DNA of 64,000 nucleotides from DTU013 sp964490975 (GCA_964490975.1 CAZBEQ010000008.1:23319-87318), one strand, 5' to 3'; numbered from the stretch's first letter, positions 1 to 8,988 are shown. The notes: generated from the sequence alone by a model not told the origin. Program-made: numbers and translations.

Positions 1-1
1 A

Positions 2-196
2 TTGCATCCTGTTGGGCTTATTGCGACAAATGCAATGGCGTCTTTGGCTGCATCTGATAATGATAATTCCAGAAAGTGCGTTGAACTGTTCTGGAATACC
101 CCTGTAAGGAAAGGTGTAAGGCGCTATTATGATAATTGCCTGTACCTTTTTGCTATGCTTGCATTAAGCGGCAACTACAGGATCTGGAGATCATAG
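2..196 (+). CDS. C-terminal fragment of a glycoside hydrolase family 8-like protein (5' end outside window)
   Basis: The open frame enters from the left edge and ends at TAG 194-196. The visible 64 residues begin HPVGLIATNAMASL and end YRYYD-like, then LSGNYRIW. This resembles, from memory, the last helix pair of GH8 reducing-end xylose-releasing exo-oligoxylanases, where a His-Pro-Val-Gly-Leu stretch is followed by a helix, an F/LW-x-TPxP/R segment and a terminal SGN(F/Y)RIW. Such enzymes remove xylose from the reducing end of xylo-oligosaccharides and are often cytoplasmic. The catalytic residues lie upstream and cannot be checked. The gene converges on the kinase gene, with a 6-bp overlap of the two 3' ends. 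The family call is recognition by eye only. Confidence 0.5.
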   Translation: MHPVGLIATNAMASLAASDNDNSRKCVELFWNTPVRKGVRRYYDNCLYLFAMLALSGNYRIWRS

Positions 197-1957
197 CGGG
201 ATTGACACCTTAAACTCAGAGCCCTTGCCGGGTTCGCTCTTAACGGTAATGTGGCCTTGATGCTTATCCATAATGCTACGGCTGATGGACAGGCCAAGGC
301 CCATACCGAGAGAGTTGCACTTTGTGGTAAATCCATTGTTGAATATCTTGTCTATATTTTCACTGCTGATTCCGCAACCGTCATCTTTTACACTTACATA
401 TACGAATTGATCATCATTCCAGGTTTTTATGGAAATATTTCCTTTATCATCTATTGCCTGTATTGCATTGACGATCAGGTTCATAAATACCTGGTTGAGC
501 ATGCCGGGATAACATTTGACTTCAGGTATATTTCCATAATCCTCATGTATCTCTATCTTTCTCTTCCATAGATTGGACGTAAGTACCAGAACACTTTTCA
601 GGCCTTCATTGATGTTTGCCATCTGACATTCGGCTTCGTCTACCTTTGAGAAGTTTTTCAGGCTCTTTATGATCTGGCTTACACGGCTGCAGGCCATTGT
701 ACTGATATCGTTGGATTCCTTCAGCTGCTCGAGCAAGCTAAGCAGTTCCGGATTGCTTTTTACACTCTCCAGTTCAAAAATACTTGATATCATCATGCCA
801 CTCAATTGGGCGTTGCTGTTGATTGCACCAAGTGGGGTATTGATCTCATGGGTAATAGCGGCGGTCAACTGACCTATGGATGCCAGGTTTTCAGTCTGTA
901 TAATAGTTGTTTGGGCGTCCTGTATCTGCTTCTTTGAATGCTCAAGCTCTTCGTTCTGAGCCTCAAGCTCTTCATTTTGTGCTACGAGCAGCTCGTTGTA
1001 CTCCCGTATCTTTACCATAACAGCATTAGTTGAGTCAGCAAGCATCTCTATCTCACGAAGTGGCTTTTTGAGCTGGATGTTTGAGGTCATTGCCGTTTCC
1101 ATGCTGCCGCTGGCGATACATCTGATTTTTTCGTCCAACTGACTAAGGGGCACAGCAACTGGCATTGTAAGAATCTTTGAGAGTACAAGCCCTGTTATCA
1201 ATGCAACTATGGCTGAAATCAGAATGCCTGCCAAGAACATCAGACCTATTACCAATACATAGCCACGGCTGACATTCGCTGAGACGGTTGCGACAACAAA
1301 TCCGTTCTTATCAATGATCTCACTTATAGAACTGTTGCTTAAGGTATCCAGAAAATACTGTACAAAGCTGTTTTTAAAATTTTTATGAGCTATTTCATTT
1401 AAAAAGCCTATAGCATTGTCATCCTGGGACTTATCTTCCGAATAAATGATCTTTGGACCTACCATTATTCTCAGTTCAAATATATCAGCACTATTTATGT
1501 ATCCGGGTATTGACAGATCCAGATCATACTCTTTACTGTCCGGATTGCTTTTGTCTTGTACGCTATCCTTGTGTGATGTGCAAAATGAGCTGTATTCATT
1601 AATATCTGCCATGGCGGGCTTAGCCAGTCTGACATTGTCAAAGCCGTCATTTTTCTTAATATCAGTTAGCCACTCTTCGAACTTCTCCGAATCAGGATCA
1701 AGCCTCCGAAGACTTTCTATTTCCATTTGCTCCAAAAATGCATCCGTACTTAAGCTTTGTGCTATATATGTGCTGTAATAGTCAGTCATGACTGCTGTAA
1801 CTGACTTGAAATATTCAACACCAAAAAAAAGTATCGAAATACAGAAGAACATGATTGTCAGTACAATACAAAGTAAGGTTGTTCTTCTTACTCTTCTTCT
1901 CAATGTCCTTCTGTTTTTGGAAAAATCGGAGCTTTTTTTTACTACACAGTTATCCAG
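191..1957 (-). CDS. Membrane sensor histidine kinase
   Basis: About 588 residues. A basic N-terminus precedes a first membrane helix (TLLCIVLTIMFFCISILFF), an extracytoplasmic sensor of about 180 residues and a second helix (VLVIGLMFLAGILISAIVAL). A HAMP linker and a coiled coil rich in EELEAQNEELE follow. The HisKA box has the phospho-acceptor in ITHEINTPLG. The HATPase_c domain shows NLIVNAIQAI (N box), DDGCGIS (G1), IFNNGFTTK (F) and GMGLGLSIS (G2), so the enzyme looks active. The first possible start, TTG at 1999, has no ribosome site. GAGGTGA lies just before a CTG at 1957, so the start is probably there, but this is uncertain. It is divergent from the HD-GYP regulator at 2137, its likely partner. 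The signal sensed is unknown. Confidence 0.88.
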   Translation of the reverse strand: MDNCVVKKSSDFSKNRRTLRRRVRRTTLLCIVLTIMFFCISILFFGVEYFKSVTAVMTDYYSTYIAQSLSTDAFLEQMEIESLRRLDPDSEKFEEWLTDIKKNDGFDNVRLAKPAMADINEYSSFCTSHKDSVQDKSNPDSKEYDLDLSIPGYINSADIFELRIMVGPKIIYSEDKSQDDNAIGFLNEIAHKNFKNSFVQYFLDTLSNSSISEIIDKNGFVVATVSANVSRGYVLVIGLMFLAGILISAIVALITGLVLSKILTMPVAVPLSQLDEKIRCIASGSMETAMTSNIQLKKPLREIEMLADSTNAVMVKIREYNELLVAQNEELEAQNEELEHSKKQIQDAQTTIIQTENLASIGQLTAAITHEINTPLGAINSNAQLSGMMISSIFELESVKSNPELLSLLEQLKESNDISTMACSRVSQIIKSLKNFSKVDEAECQMANINEGLKSVLVLTSNLWKRKIEIHEDYGNIPEVKCYPGMLNQVFMNLIVNAIQAIDDKGNISIKTWNDDQFVYVSVKDDGCGISSENIDKIFNNGFTTKCNSLGMGLGLSISRSIMDKHQGHITVKSEPGKGSEFKVSIPL

Positions 1958-2078
1958 TATAATCACCTCATAAAATTGTGATATTATTTTTTTCGCCAAA
2001 ATTTGATATAAATTTACTCTAATCCTTAGAATTATAACATTTTATAAACTACGTTTACAGTGACAAGTAACATTTTTC

Positions 2079-2106
2079 TTGTAATTATCTTTGCGTGTGG
2101 TAAAAT
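2079..2106 (+). promoter_or_regulatory. Possible sigma-A promoter of the HD-GYP regulator gene
   Basis: TTGTAA (2079-2084) and TAAAAT (2101-2106) are separated by 16 bp, about 30 bp before the TTG start at 2137. It lies in the 180-bp region shared with the divergent kinase gene. Confidence 0.45.
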
Positions 2107-2136
2107 GACCATAAGGATAACTAGAGGGGGATTGAC

Positions 2137-3183
2137 TTGTCAAAGACGATATACGTAGTTGATGATGAGAAAATGATAACAGTAACACTCGCTGCACTTA
2201 TACGGGTGATGCTGAAATATAATGTACAGGTATTCAACGATCCGGTAGAAGCACTTCAGTCAGAAGCGCTTGTTAAAAACAATGTGGACCTTATTATATC
2301 CGATTTTATGATGCCAGGCATGAACGGCCTTGAGTTTTTGAGAAAGGCAACAAAAATCAGCCCAAATACAATCACAATACTTCTTACAGGTTATGCTGAC
2401 AAGGAGAATGCCATTAAGAGTATCAACGAGGTGGGCTTATATTATTATCTTGAAAAGCCATGGGATAATGACAGGCTAATAAAAATTGTTTCAAACGGAC
2501 TTGAAAAGAAAGATCTTTCGGACAACTTACATAAAAAGTATGAAGAATTGAAAGAATCCAAGGAAGAGACAGAAAGACTCTATGACCTGCTGAAAACTGA
2601 TTATCAACAGGAGGTCGATAATGTCCGCAATCTTGTGATAACACTGGCAAATGTCATCGAAGCCAAGGATAAATATACTGACGGGCATACAAGGCGTGTA
2701 GCCGCTATCAGCCGTTCTCTTGGGGGAAAAATGGGACTTGATGAATCCAGGCTAAGTCATCTGGAAATAGCAGGTCTAATACACGATATAGGCAAGGTCG
2801 GAGTGCCGGAAGATATATTGAACAAGCCAGGTAAGCTTACCAGAGAGGAATTTGATACAATCAAAAAGCATACTGTCATAGGAGAAAATATCTGCAAGCC
2901 ATTAAACAGTCTGCAAAGGTGCCTTGACCCTATCAGGCATCATCATGAGAAGCTCGATGGGTCCGGTTATCCCGATGGCATATCGGGTGAGGCTCTATCA
3001 CTTGAATCAAGGATCATTGCAGTAGCTGATATATATGACGCGCTGACATCGGATCGCCCTTACAGAAGCAGGATGCCGATGGAGGAAGTAAAAGCCTTGA
3101 TGTTGAACGATGCTGAAAGTGGTAAGCTTGATCGGTCTGTAGTCGATGAATTGTTCAATGCGGTTGAGGCCGGAGAGCTCTAG
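2137..3183 (+). CDS. Response regulator with HD-GYP domain (cyclic-di-GMP phosphodiesterase type)
   Basis: 348 residues, TTG start preceded by AGAGGGGG. The receiver domain (residues 1-120) has the acidic pair VVDDEK, the phospho-acceptor Asp in IISDFMMPG, the Thr of LLTGYA and the Lys of EKPWD. A short coiled linker leads to an HD-GYP domain with HTRRVAA, the metal-binding HDIGKVG, and the family-defining HHEKLDGSGYPDG. HD-GYP proteins hydrolyse cyclic-di-GMP to GMP or pGpG, here presumably under control of phosphorylation by the divergent kinase. All key residues seem present, so activity is likely. The other visible cyclic-di-GMP-related gene in the window is the PilZ protein at 31791. Confidence 0.93.
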   Translation: MSKTIYVVDDEKMITVTLAALIRVMLKYNVQVFNDPVEALQSEALVKNNVDLIISDFMMPGMNGLEFLRKATKISPNTITILLTGYADKENAIKSINEVGLYYYLEKPWDNDRLIKIVSNGLEKKDLSDNLHKKYEELKESKEETERLYDLLKTDYQQEVDNVRNLVITLANVIEAKDKYTDGHTRRVAAISRSLGGKMGLDESRLSHLEIAGLIHDIGKVGVPEDILNKPGKLTREEFDTIKKHTVIGENICKPLNSLQRCLDPIRHHHEKLDGSGYPDGISGEALSLESRIIAVADIYDALTSDRPYRSRMPMEEVKALMLNDAESGKLDRSVVDELFNAVEAGEL

Positions 3184-3221
3184 TTTTAATATTTCGACCC
3201 GGATGGGTAAACAATAAAGCA

Positions 3222-3252
3222 AAAAGACCCCGGCCTAAATACTGCCGGGATC
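3222..3252 (-). terminator. Rho-independent terminator for the secreted-protein gene
   Basis: CCCGGC (3229-3234) pairs with GCCGGG (3244-3249) around a 9-nt loop. Read on the minus strand the hairpin is followed by a T-run (AAAAAG at 3221-3226 on the plus strand). It closes the gene at 3263-3715. Confidence 0.75.
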
Positions 3253-3262
3253 TGTATGATAA

Positions 3263-3715
3263 TTATTTCTGCGTTTTTTCCTCGTGCAACGATTTAATAG
3301 CTTTTCTTATTGCATCAGCCTGTTCCTGTGTTATCACGCCGTCATCCACCAGATCCTTCAATACGCCGTGCTTTTTACCAGGATATTTATGTCTGTGTCT
3401 GTCGTTTTTATCATTTAACTGGCCTTCATTCTTTAACTTTTGACGTTCCTTTTCAAATTGTGCCATCTTAGCCTCAAAAGCATTTAATACGGCATTTTTC
3501 TGCTCTTGTGTCAGGGTGCCGTCTTTCACAAGGCTATCAAGTGAATTTTTGATCCTGTCATGCATCCGGGCAGGATCAGCAGGGCTCTTCGTTGTGGCTC
3601 CGGCATTATCTTGCAGGCGGGCTGGCCCGGTATTCACTTCTGCAAGTGAATATGTCCCTGTCAATGCTATGGCGGCGGCAAGTAAGACGCCTGCTGCTGT
3701 TTTCCTGTTTATCAT
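3263..3715 (-). CDS. Small secreted protein with two helical DGxLTQEQ repeats
   Basis: 150 residues with a Sec signal peptide: MINRK, then a hydrophobic stretch AAGVLLAAAIALTGTYSLA. The mature part is highly charged and carries two similar helix-turn-helix units, LVKDGTLTQEQKNAVLNAF and LVDDGVITQEQADAIRKAI, separated by a Lys/Glu-rich linker. Similar repeats occur in small secreted clostridial proteins of unknown role. No enzymatic motif is visible. The ATG has AGGAG nine bases upstream. It has its own terminator downstream and is convergent with the HD-GYP gene. Function not recognised. Confidence 0.8.
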   Translation of the reverse strand: MINRKTAAGVLLAAAIALTGTYSLAEVNTGPARLQDNAGATTKSPADPARMHDRIKNSLDSLVKDGTLTQEQKNAVLNAFEAKMAQFEKERQKLKNEGQLNDKNDRHRHKYPGKKHGVLKDLVDDGVITQEQADAIRKAIKSLHEEKTQK

Positions 3716-3897
3716 GCTGCATCGCTCCTTATAAGAAAGTTTATTTTAATTCGTTCATGCTTATTTTTTACATAGGAGTACACAAATATATTTGAAATTA
3801 CTGCTATTAGCCAACAAGATGCTCTGACGGATAAATTTCATATTATCTCAAATATTATTCAGGAGGTCTTAAACTTTATTTGCAGTAATAGAGACGA

Positions 3898-3926
3898 TTG
3901 GTCTTCTTGACTAAATATGATAAAAT
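3898..3926 (+). promoter_or_regulatory. Possible promoter of trmL
   Basis: TTGGTC (3898-3903) and TAAAAT (3921-3926) are separated by 17 bp. It lies 30 bp before the chosen TTG start at 3957. Confidence 0.45.
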
Positions 3927-3956
3927 AATGGAAACAATTGAATGGAGATAATAAAA

Positions 3957-4445
3957 TTGTCTGTACATATAGCATTAGTTGAACCTGAAATACCTCAGAA
4001 TACCGGAAATATTGCAAGGACGTGTGCTGCAACGGGGACAGGCCTGCATTTGGTAAAGCCGCTTGGATTTTCGATAGACGACCGTTATCTGAAAAGAGCC
4101 GGCCTTGACTACTGGGACAAGGTGTTGGTAAGCGTAAGTGAAAGCTTTGCTGAGCTAAGGCAGAAATACTCCGGCTCTACATTTTACTATGCTTCCACAA
4201 AAGCGGGAAGGGCATATACTGAGGTGGATTATCCAGAGGACTGTTTTCTGGTATTTGGAAAGGAGACTGCCGGACTGCCTGAAAGTCTTTTAGAGGCGAA
4301 TATGGAATACTGTATAAGGATACCAATGAGGTCAGGCATTCGATCTCTGAATCTTTCGAATTCTGCTGCTGTTATCCTGTACGAAGTCTTGAGGCAGCAT
4401 AACTTTGAACATCTTGAACTAATAGGTAAAATGGGAATGGAGTGA
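3957..4445 (+). CDS. trmL: tRNA (cytidine/uridine(34)-2'-O)-methyltransferase TrmL
   Basis: SpoU/TrmD-fold (SPOUT) methyltransferase that 2'-O-methylates the wobble nucleotide of certain tRNA-Leu species with S-adenosylmethionine. The family N-terminus is intact: HIALVEPEIPQNTGNIART. The C-terminal knot motifs are also present: FGKETAGLPESLL, RIPMRSGIRSLNLSNSAAV. An in-frame ATG at 3942 lacks a ribosome site. TTG at 3957 follows GGAGATAA at the right distance and matches the family start, giving 162 residues. The stop overlaps the next start by 4 bp (GTGA), so it is translationally coupled to the M20 peptidase. Confidence 0.93.
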   Translation: MSVHIALVEPEIPQNTGNIARTCAATGTGLHLVKPLGFSIDDRYLKRAGLDYWDKVLVSVSESFAELRQKYSGSTFYYASTKAGRAYTEVDYPEDCFLVFGKETAGLPESLLEANMEYCIRIPMRSGIRSLNLSNSAAVILYEVLRQHNFEHLELIGKMGME

Positions 4446-5563
4446 TTGATTTGGTAAACAGGGATAGATTGGTAAATGAGTTTTTAGAACTTGTCAGCAT
4501 CGACAGTATTACTAAAAAGGAACGCCGAATGGCTGACAGGCTGAAAGAGAAGCTTGGCGCAATGGGATTTGAGGTGTATGAAGACGATGCAGGGAAAAGT
4601 ATAGGCGGGGATGCAGGTAATATAATTTGCACGATAAAAGGAACAAAACAGGTACCTGCAGTCATGTTCACTGCTCATATGGACACTGTCGAACCGGGTA
4701 TTGGAAAAAAGCCAACTGTGGAAGGGGATATCATTAGGTCGGACGGAACTACTGTACTTGGAGGCGATGATGTATCTGGCATTGTTTGTATTCTTGAGGC
4801 TGTCAGGACAATAAAAGATAACGGACTTGGACATGGTGATATACAGATAGTATTTACGATAGCCGAGGAGGGTGGCTTGTACGGCGCGAAGGGCTTGGAT
4901 TACAGCAGGATATATGCAAAATACGGATTCGTTATGGATAGCAATGGCCCGATAGGTACTGTCGCTGTTAAAGCACCCTCACAGGATAAGATAAGCATTA
5001 CAGTCGAAGGCAGGGCATCGCATGCCGGGCTGACACCCGAGAAGGGGATCAGCGCAATAGAGATAGCAGCTTGCGCCATAGCCCGGATGAAGCTTGGCAG
5101 GATAGACAGGGAAACTACGGCCAATATCGGTGTCATAAATGGCGGCAGGGAAACTAATATCGTATGCGACAGGGTGGAAATCAAGGCAGAGGCAAGAAGC
5201 CGTGACTTGAAAAAGCTGGAGGCTCAGACGGCGCATATGAGGGAATGCTTTGAGAAGGCAGCTGCCGAATTTGGGGGAAGGGTCGATTTTAATACGGACA
5301 GGATGTATCCATCCTTTAATATATGCGAAAACGCACCAATAATGGCTATTCTCAGAAAGGCAGCAGAGAATGCAGGTATAGTGCTGCTGCCTGAAGAGAC
5401 CGGTGGAGGCAGCGACACTAACATTTTTAACGGAAACGGCATAGAATCGGTAGATATAAGTACCGGTATGGAAAAGGTACACAGCACGGCGGAGTGCATA
5501 TCGATCGATAATATGGTAAGGGCTGCTGAATTTGTTCTTTCTATCATAAACAGCGTTGAATGA
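4442..5563 (+). CDS. M20-family metallopeptidase, peptidase T-like
   Basis: 373 residues, GTG start overlapping the trmL stop. The dinuclear-zinc ligands of the M20 family are visible in order: TAHMDTVEPG (His and catalytic Asp), GGDDVSG (bridging Asp), IAEEGGLYG (catalytic Glu-Glu) and a C-terminal VHSTAE. The lid/dimerisation domain with ASHAGLTPEKG lies between. Clostridial relatives are annotated as peptidase T-like or tripeptidase-like M20 proteins. They are cytoplasmic aminopeptidases that free amino acids from short peptides. Exact substrate cannot be told from sequence. No signal peptide is present. Confidence 0.88.
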   Translation: MIDLVNRDRLVNEFLELVSIDSITKKERRMADRLKEKLGAMGFEVYEDDAGKSIGGDAGNIICTIKGTKQVPAVMFTAHMDTVEPGIGKKPTVEGDIIRSDGTTVLGGDDVSGIVCILEAVRTIKDNGLGHGDIQIVFTIAEEGGLYGAKGLDYSRIYAKYGFVMDSNGPIGTVAVKAPSQDKISITVEGRASHAGLTPEKGISAIEIAACAIARMKLGRIDRETTANIGVINGGRETNIVCDRVEIKAEARSRDLKKLEAQTAHMRECFEKAAAEFGGRVDFNTDRMYPSFNICENAPIMAILRKAAENAGIVLLPEETGGGSDTNIFNGNGIESVDISTGMEKVHSTAECISIDNMVRAAEFVLSIINSVE

Positions 5564-5611
5564 CAGTGTAACATACTTTAAAATCATATGTATAATGAAC
5601 GGAGGGATGGC

Positions 5612-6697
5612 ATGGTAAAAAGGATCGGTGTCATGACAGGGGGCGGCGACTGCCCCGGGTTAAATGCTGTGCTCAGAGCTGTCGTCAAAACCGCTATGAT
5701 CAAATACGGCTTTGAGGTGATCGGCTTCAGGGATGGTTACAGAGGAATGGTCTTAAATGATTATGTGCATTTTAAGCCTGGCGATGTATCTGGAATACTC
5801 GACAAAGGTGGTACCATCCTGGGAAGCTCGAACCGTGACAATCCCTTCAAATTCAGGGTAGAGAACAACGGCACAGTGAATTATGTCGATATGTCTGACA
5901 AAGTGATTGAAAATGTCCGGGCCCAGGGTATTGACTGTATGATTCTCATAGGCGGTGACGGAACGCTTACAAGTGCCAGGGATTTTTCCAGAAAGGGACT
6001 CAATGTGATCGGCGTTCCAAAAACTATAGATAATGATCTTTCCGCCACAGATACGACCTTCGGCTTTATGACGGCAGTAGATACGGCGACTGAAGCTATT
6101 GATAAGCTGCATTCAACAGCTGAGTCACATCACAGGGTTATGATTTTGGAGGTCATGGGCAGATATGCAGGCTGGATAGCTCTGACGTCAGGTATAGCAG
6201 GCGGTGCTGATGTTATATTGATACCGGAGATAGAATACGATATGTCGAAGGTTTCAGCTAAAATACTGGAAAGAAAGGCTGAGGGAAAGCATTTCAGCCT
6301 GGTTGTTACGGCAGAGGGAGCAAAAGAAGTCAATGGCGGTATGACAGTCAGCAGAGTTGACAAAAGCAGTCCCGATCCGATAAGGCTTGGAGGAGTAGGC
6401 AATAAAATTGCTGCCGACATTGAAAAGCTGACCGGAATAGAGACAAGAGTGACGGTTTTGGGACACCTTCAACGTGGCGGAAGACCGAATCCATATGACA
6501 GGCTCCTTTCAACGCGTTATGGAGTTGAAGCTGTGGAAATGGCTAATGAGGAGAAATATGGCATGATGGTCTCATTGAATGGTGATGAGATAACAGCGGT
6601 AACACTTGAAGAAGCAGTAGGCAAACTGAAAAATGTGCCTGCTGACGGAGAATTGGTAAGGATCGCAAAGAGTGTAGGTGTAAGTTTCGGAGATTAG
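5612..6697 (+). CDS. pfkA: 6-phosphofructokinase (mixed-substrate group III, probably ATP-dependent)
   Basis: Phosphorylates fructose-6-phosphate to fructose-1,6-bisphosphate. Start chosen at ATG 5612, because GGAGGG at 5601-5606 is correctly spaced; the upstream ATG 5588 has no site. That gives 361 residues. Motifs: GVMTGGGDCPGLNAVLRAVV (nucleotide loop), IGGDGTLTSA, PKTIDNDL with the catalytic Asp, and MGRYAGWIAL. The position equivalent to E. coli Gly104 is Gly (GGDGT) and that of Gly124 is Lys (GVPKTIDND). In characterised relatives Asp at 104 goes with pyrophosphate use, so the Gly/Lys pair points to ATP, although this subgroup is mixed. Its glycolytic partners start at 7975. Confidence 0.93.
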   Translation: MVKRIGVMTGGGDCPGLNAVLRAVVKTAMIKYGFEVIGFRDGYRGMVLNDYVHFKPGDVSGILDKGGTILGSSNRDNPFKFRVENNGTVNYVDMSDKVIENVRAQGIDCMILIGGDGTLTSARDFSRKGLNVIGVPKTIDNDLSATDTTFGFMTAVDTATEAIDKLHSTAESHHRVMILEVMGRYAGWIALTSGIAGGADVILIPEIEYDMSKVSAKILERKAEGKHFSLVVTAEGAKEVNGGMTVSRVDKSSPDPIRLGGVGNKIAADIEKLTGIETRVTVLGHLQRGGRPNPYDRLLSTRYGVEAVEMANEEKYGMMVSLNGDEITAVTLEEAVGKLKNVPADGELVRIAKSVGVSFGD

Positions 6698-6735
6698 CGT
6701 TTAGATTGCAAAAAAAGGTGGTATATACCAGTAAA

Positions 6736-6776
6736 AGCCTTGCATTGTTAGAATACTTTGCAAGGCTCTATTATAG
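6736..6776 (+). terminator. Probable terminator after pfkA
   Basis: AGCCTTGCA (6736-6744) pairs perfectly with TGCAAGGCT (6759-6767) around a 14-nt loop. The following CTATTATAG is only weakly U-rich, so it may leak. Confidence 0.5.
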
Positions 6777-6862
6777 CTGTTTGCCATCGACTTCAGTTAA
6801 GGGAACGAATGTGCTGAAAATTTATCTCTGCGATTGATCGACATCCGATAGGAGAAGTTTAA

Positions 6863-7762
6863 ATGGAGTTTAATGAAATAACATTGAACAGCAGGATATT
6901 GTTTAATAGTTATATAAAACAGTGTGATCCGCAAATTTCAGAATTGACCTTTACGAATTTTTTTGCATGGAGATATTACTACAATTTCAGATATGCAGTA
7001 ATAGCAGGCCTGCTGTGTATAATTGCTGCGCCGTTCCGTGATGAACCTTTTGCAATGATGCCGTTGGGGAAAGTCAATACAGTAAATTTTAATGAAGCCT
7101 TTAAAGAGCTCAAAGGTTATTTTACTCAAAGGGGTTGGAGGCTTTGCTTCAGGAAGCTTACCGGAGATGAGCTGACATATTTCAGGGACAGGGTCTCGGA
7201 TGAAAAGCTCATTATTCATGATAGGGACAATAGTGATTACCTTTACATTACAGAGGATCTCAAAACCCTGCGAGGTAAAAAGTATGATGGTAAGCGTAAT
7301 CATATAAATAAGTTCAGGAAGCATCATGAATTTGAGTACGTCCCGCTGGAATGCCACATGCTCGATGAGTGCAGCAGGATAATGGAAGAATGGTGTCGTG
7401 AAAAGAACTGCTGCTGCCAGGAGGGCGACTATTGCGAGAGAAAAGCAAATCTTGAGCTTTTGTGGAACTTCAGGACACTCGGCTGTAAGGGCGCGATGAT
7501 AAAAATGGATGGAAAATACAAAGCGTTTACTGTGGGGGAGATTTTGAACAACAACACTGCTGTTATACATATAGAGAAGGCGAAAAGTTCCGTGGATGGA
7601 CTGTTTACGATCATAAACCAGCAGTTTGTAGAGCATGAATGGTATGAGACGTTATATATCAACAGAGAGCAGGATCTTGGTATGGAGGGCTTGAGAAAGG
7701 CTAAACTCTCTTATCATCCGGTCCGTATCATAGATAAATTCACTGTATATCCTGATCTGTGA
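6863..7762 (+). CDS. DUF2156 / phosphatidylglycerol lysyltransferase C-terminal-like protein
   Basis: 299 residues with GGAGAAG before the ATG. It starts MEFNEITLNSRILFNSYI and has PQISELTFTNFFAWRYYYNF and a mid-protein YDGKRNHINKFRK. This is the soluble DUF2156 fold, a tandem GNAT-like fold shared with the C-terminal domain of MprF/LPG synthase. The enzyme family transfers aminoacyl groups from aminoacyl-tRNA to lipids. This protein has no membrane segments, so the acceptor is unknown. It stands alone between pfkA and gap. A Cys-rich patch (EKNCCCQEGDYCE) near residue 185 is unusual. Confidence 0.8.
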   Translation: MEFNEITLNSRILFNSYIKQCDPQISELTFTNFFAWRYYYNFRYAVIAGLLCIIAAPFRDEPFAMMPLGKVNTVNFNEAFKELKGYFTQRGWRLCFRKLTGDELTYFRDRVSDEKLIIHDRDNSDYLYITEDLKTLRGKKYDGKRNHINKFRKHHEFEYVPLECHMLDECSRIMEEWCREKNCCCQEGDYCERKANLELLWNFRTLGCKGAMIKMDGKYKAFTVGEILNNNTAVIHIEKAKSSVDGLFTIINQQFVEHEWYETLYINREQDLGMEGLRKAKLSYHPVRIIDKFTVYPDL

Positions 7763-7892
7763 AGAGAGCCGTTTAAACGTGTTTAAACCTGAGTCGGTAT
7801 ACTTTTTACGATAAAGGAAAATATATAAATGTTGTTTCATAATTATCTTGTGAAGACTTTGTTAAAAAATTGTTTATTTTTTTACATAAGTA

Positions 7893-7921
7893 TTGAAAAT
7901 ATGATTTAAATAATATAAAAT
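7893..7921 (+). promoter_or_regulatory. Promoter of the gap-pgk/tpi-gpmI operon
   Basis: TTGAAA (7893-7898), a 17-bp spacer and TAAAAT (7916-7921) in very AT-rich DNA. This lies 53 bp before the gap ATG, which has a strong AGGAGGTAATT site. Confidence 0.7.
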
Positions 7922-7974
7922 AATTGTGATTTTTGAATGCAATAACCATAATTCATATAGGAGGTAATTAGAAA

Positions 7975-8988
7975 ATGGCAGCAAAAATAGGTATTAACGG
8001 TTTTGGCAGAATCGGCCGTCTCGTTTTCAGAGCAGCAATCGAAAATCCGAATGTTGAAGTAAAGGGCATAAACGATCCGTTTATTGATCTTGAGTACATG
8101 ACATATATGCTCAGGTATGATACGGTACATGGCCAGTTCAAGGGTGAGATCTCCGTAGAAGACGGCAAGCTCGTTGTAAACGGTAAGAAGATCGCTGTAT
8201 ATGCAGCTATGAACCCTGAAGAGATTCCATGGAGCGAATGCGGCGCAGAATACATAGTTGAGTCAACGGGTGTATTCCTGACTACTGAAAAAGCATCAGC
8301 ACACTTCAAGGGTGGCGCAAAGAAGGTCGTTATCAGCGCTCCTGCAAAGGACAGCACGCCGATGTTCGTTATGGGCGTAAACAACAGCAAGTACACAACT
8401 GACATGAATGTTGTTTCCAACGCTTCCTGTACTACCAACTGTCTTGCACCTCTTGCAAAGGTCATCAACGACAATTTTGGTATACTTGAAGGTCTCATGA
8501 CCACTGTTCATTCCATCACCGCAACACAGAAGACAGTTGACGGGCCCTCCAAGAAGGACTGGAGAGGCGGACGTGCAGCAGCACACAATATCATTCCTTC
8601 ATCCACCGGCGCTGCAAAGGCTGTTGGAAAGGTTATCCCCGAACTCAATGGCAAACTGACAGGTATGGCCTTCAGGGTTCCTACTCCTGACGTATCAGTT
8701 GTAGATCTCACCTGCCGTCTTGAAAAGGCTGCAACCTATGAAGAAATCAAGGCAGCTATCAAGAAAGCTTCTGAGAACGAACTCAAGGGCATTATCGGAT
8801 ACACTGAAGATGAAGTTGTTTCATCAGATTTTATCCACGATGCACGTACTTCCATATTCGATGCAAAAGCAGGTATAGCTCTCAACGACAATTTCGTCAA
8901 GCTGGTTTCCTGGTATGACAACGAATGGGGTTATTCAAACAAGGTGGTTGACCTGATCCAGTACATGGCTTCGGTCGATGCTAAATAA
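7975..8988 (+). CDS. gap: Glyceraldehyde-3-phosphate dehydrogenase, type I
   Basis: 337 residues, usual length. Oxidises and phosphorylates glyceraldehyde-3-phosphate to 1,3-bisphosphoglycerate with NAD. N-terminal Rossmann fold KIGINGFGRIGRLVFRA; catalytic Cys152 in SNASCTTNCLAPL; phosphate-binding SSTGAAKAVGKV; C-terminal SWYDNEWGYSNKVVDL. An Asp following the second beta strand (INDPFIDLEYM) fits NAD preference. Codon use is strongly biased to highly expressed forms (many AAG, CTC, GGC). First gene of the lower-glycolysis operon. Confidence 0.97.
   Translation: MAAKIGINGFGRIGRLVFRAAIENPNVEVKGINDPFIDLEYMTYMLRYDTVHGQFKGEISVEDGKLVVNGKKIAVYAAMNPEEIPWSECGAEYIVESTGVFLTTEKASAHFKGGAKKVVISAPAKDSTPMFVMGVNNSKYTTDMNVVSNASCTTNCLAPLAKVINDNFGILEGLMTTVHSITATQKTVDGPSKKDWRGGRAAAHNIIPSSTGAAKAVGKVIPELNGKLTGMAFRVPTPDVSVVDLTCRLEKAATYEEIKAAIKKASENELKGIIGYTEDEVVSSDFIHDARTSIFDAKAGIALNDNFVKLVSWYDNEWGYSNKVVDLIQYMASVDAK

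Noticed and set aside
4979..5587. 202-codon minus-strand frame opposite the M20 peptidase
   Set aside because: Antisense to intact zinc-peptidase motifs and without start signals.
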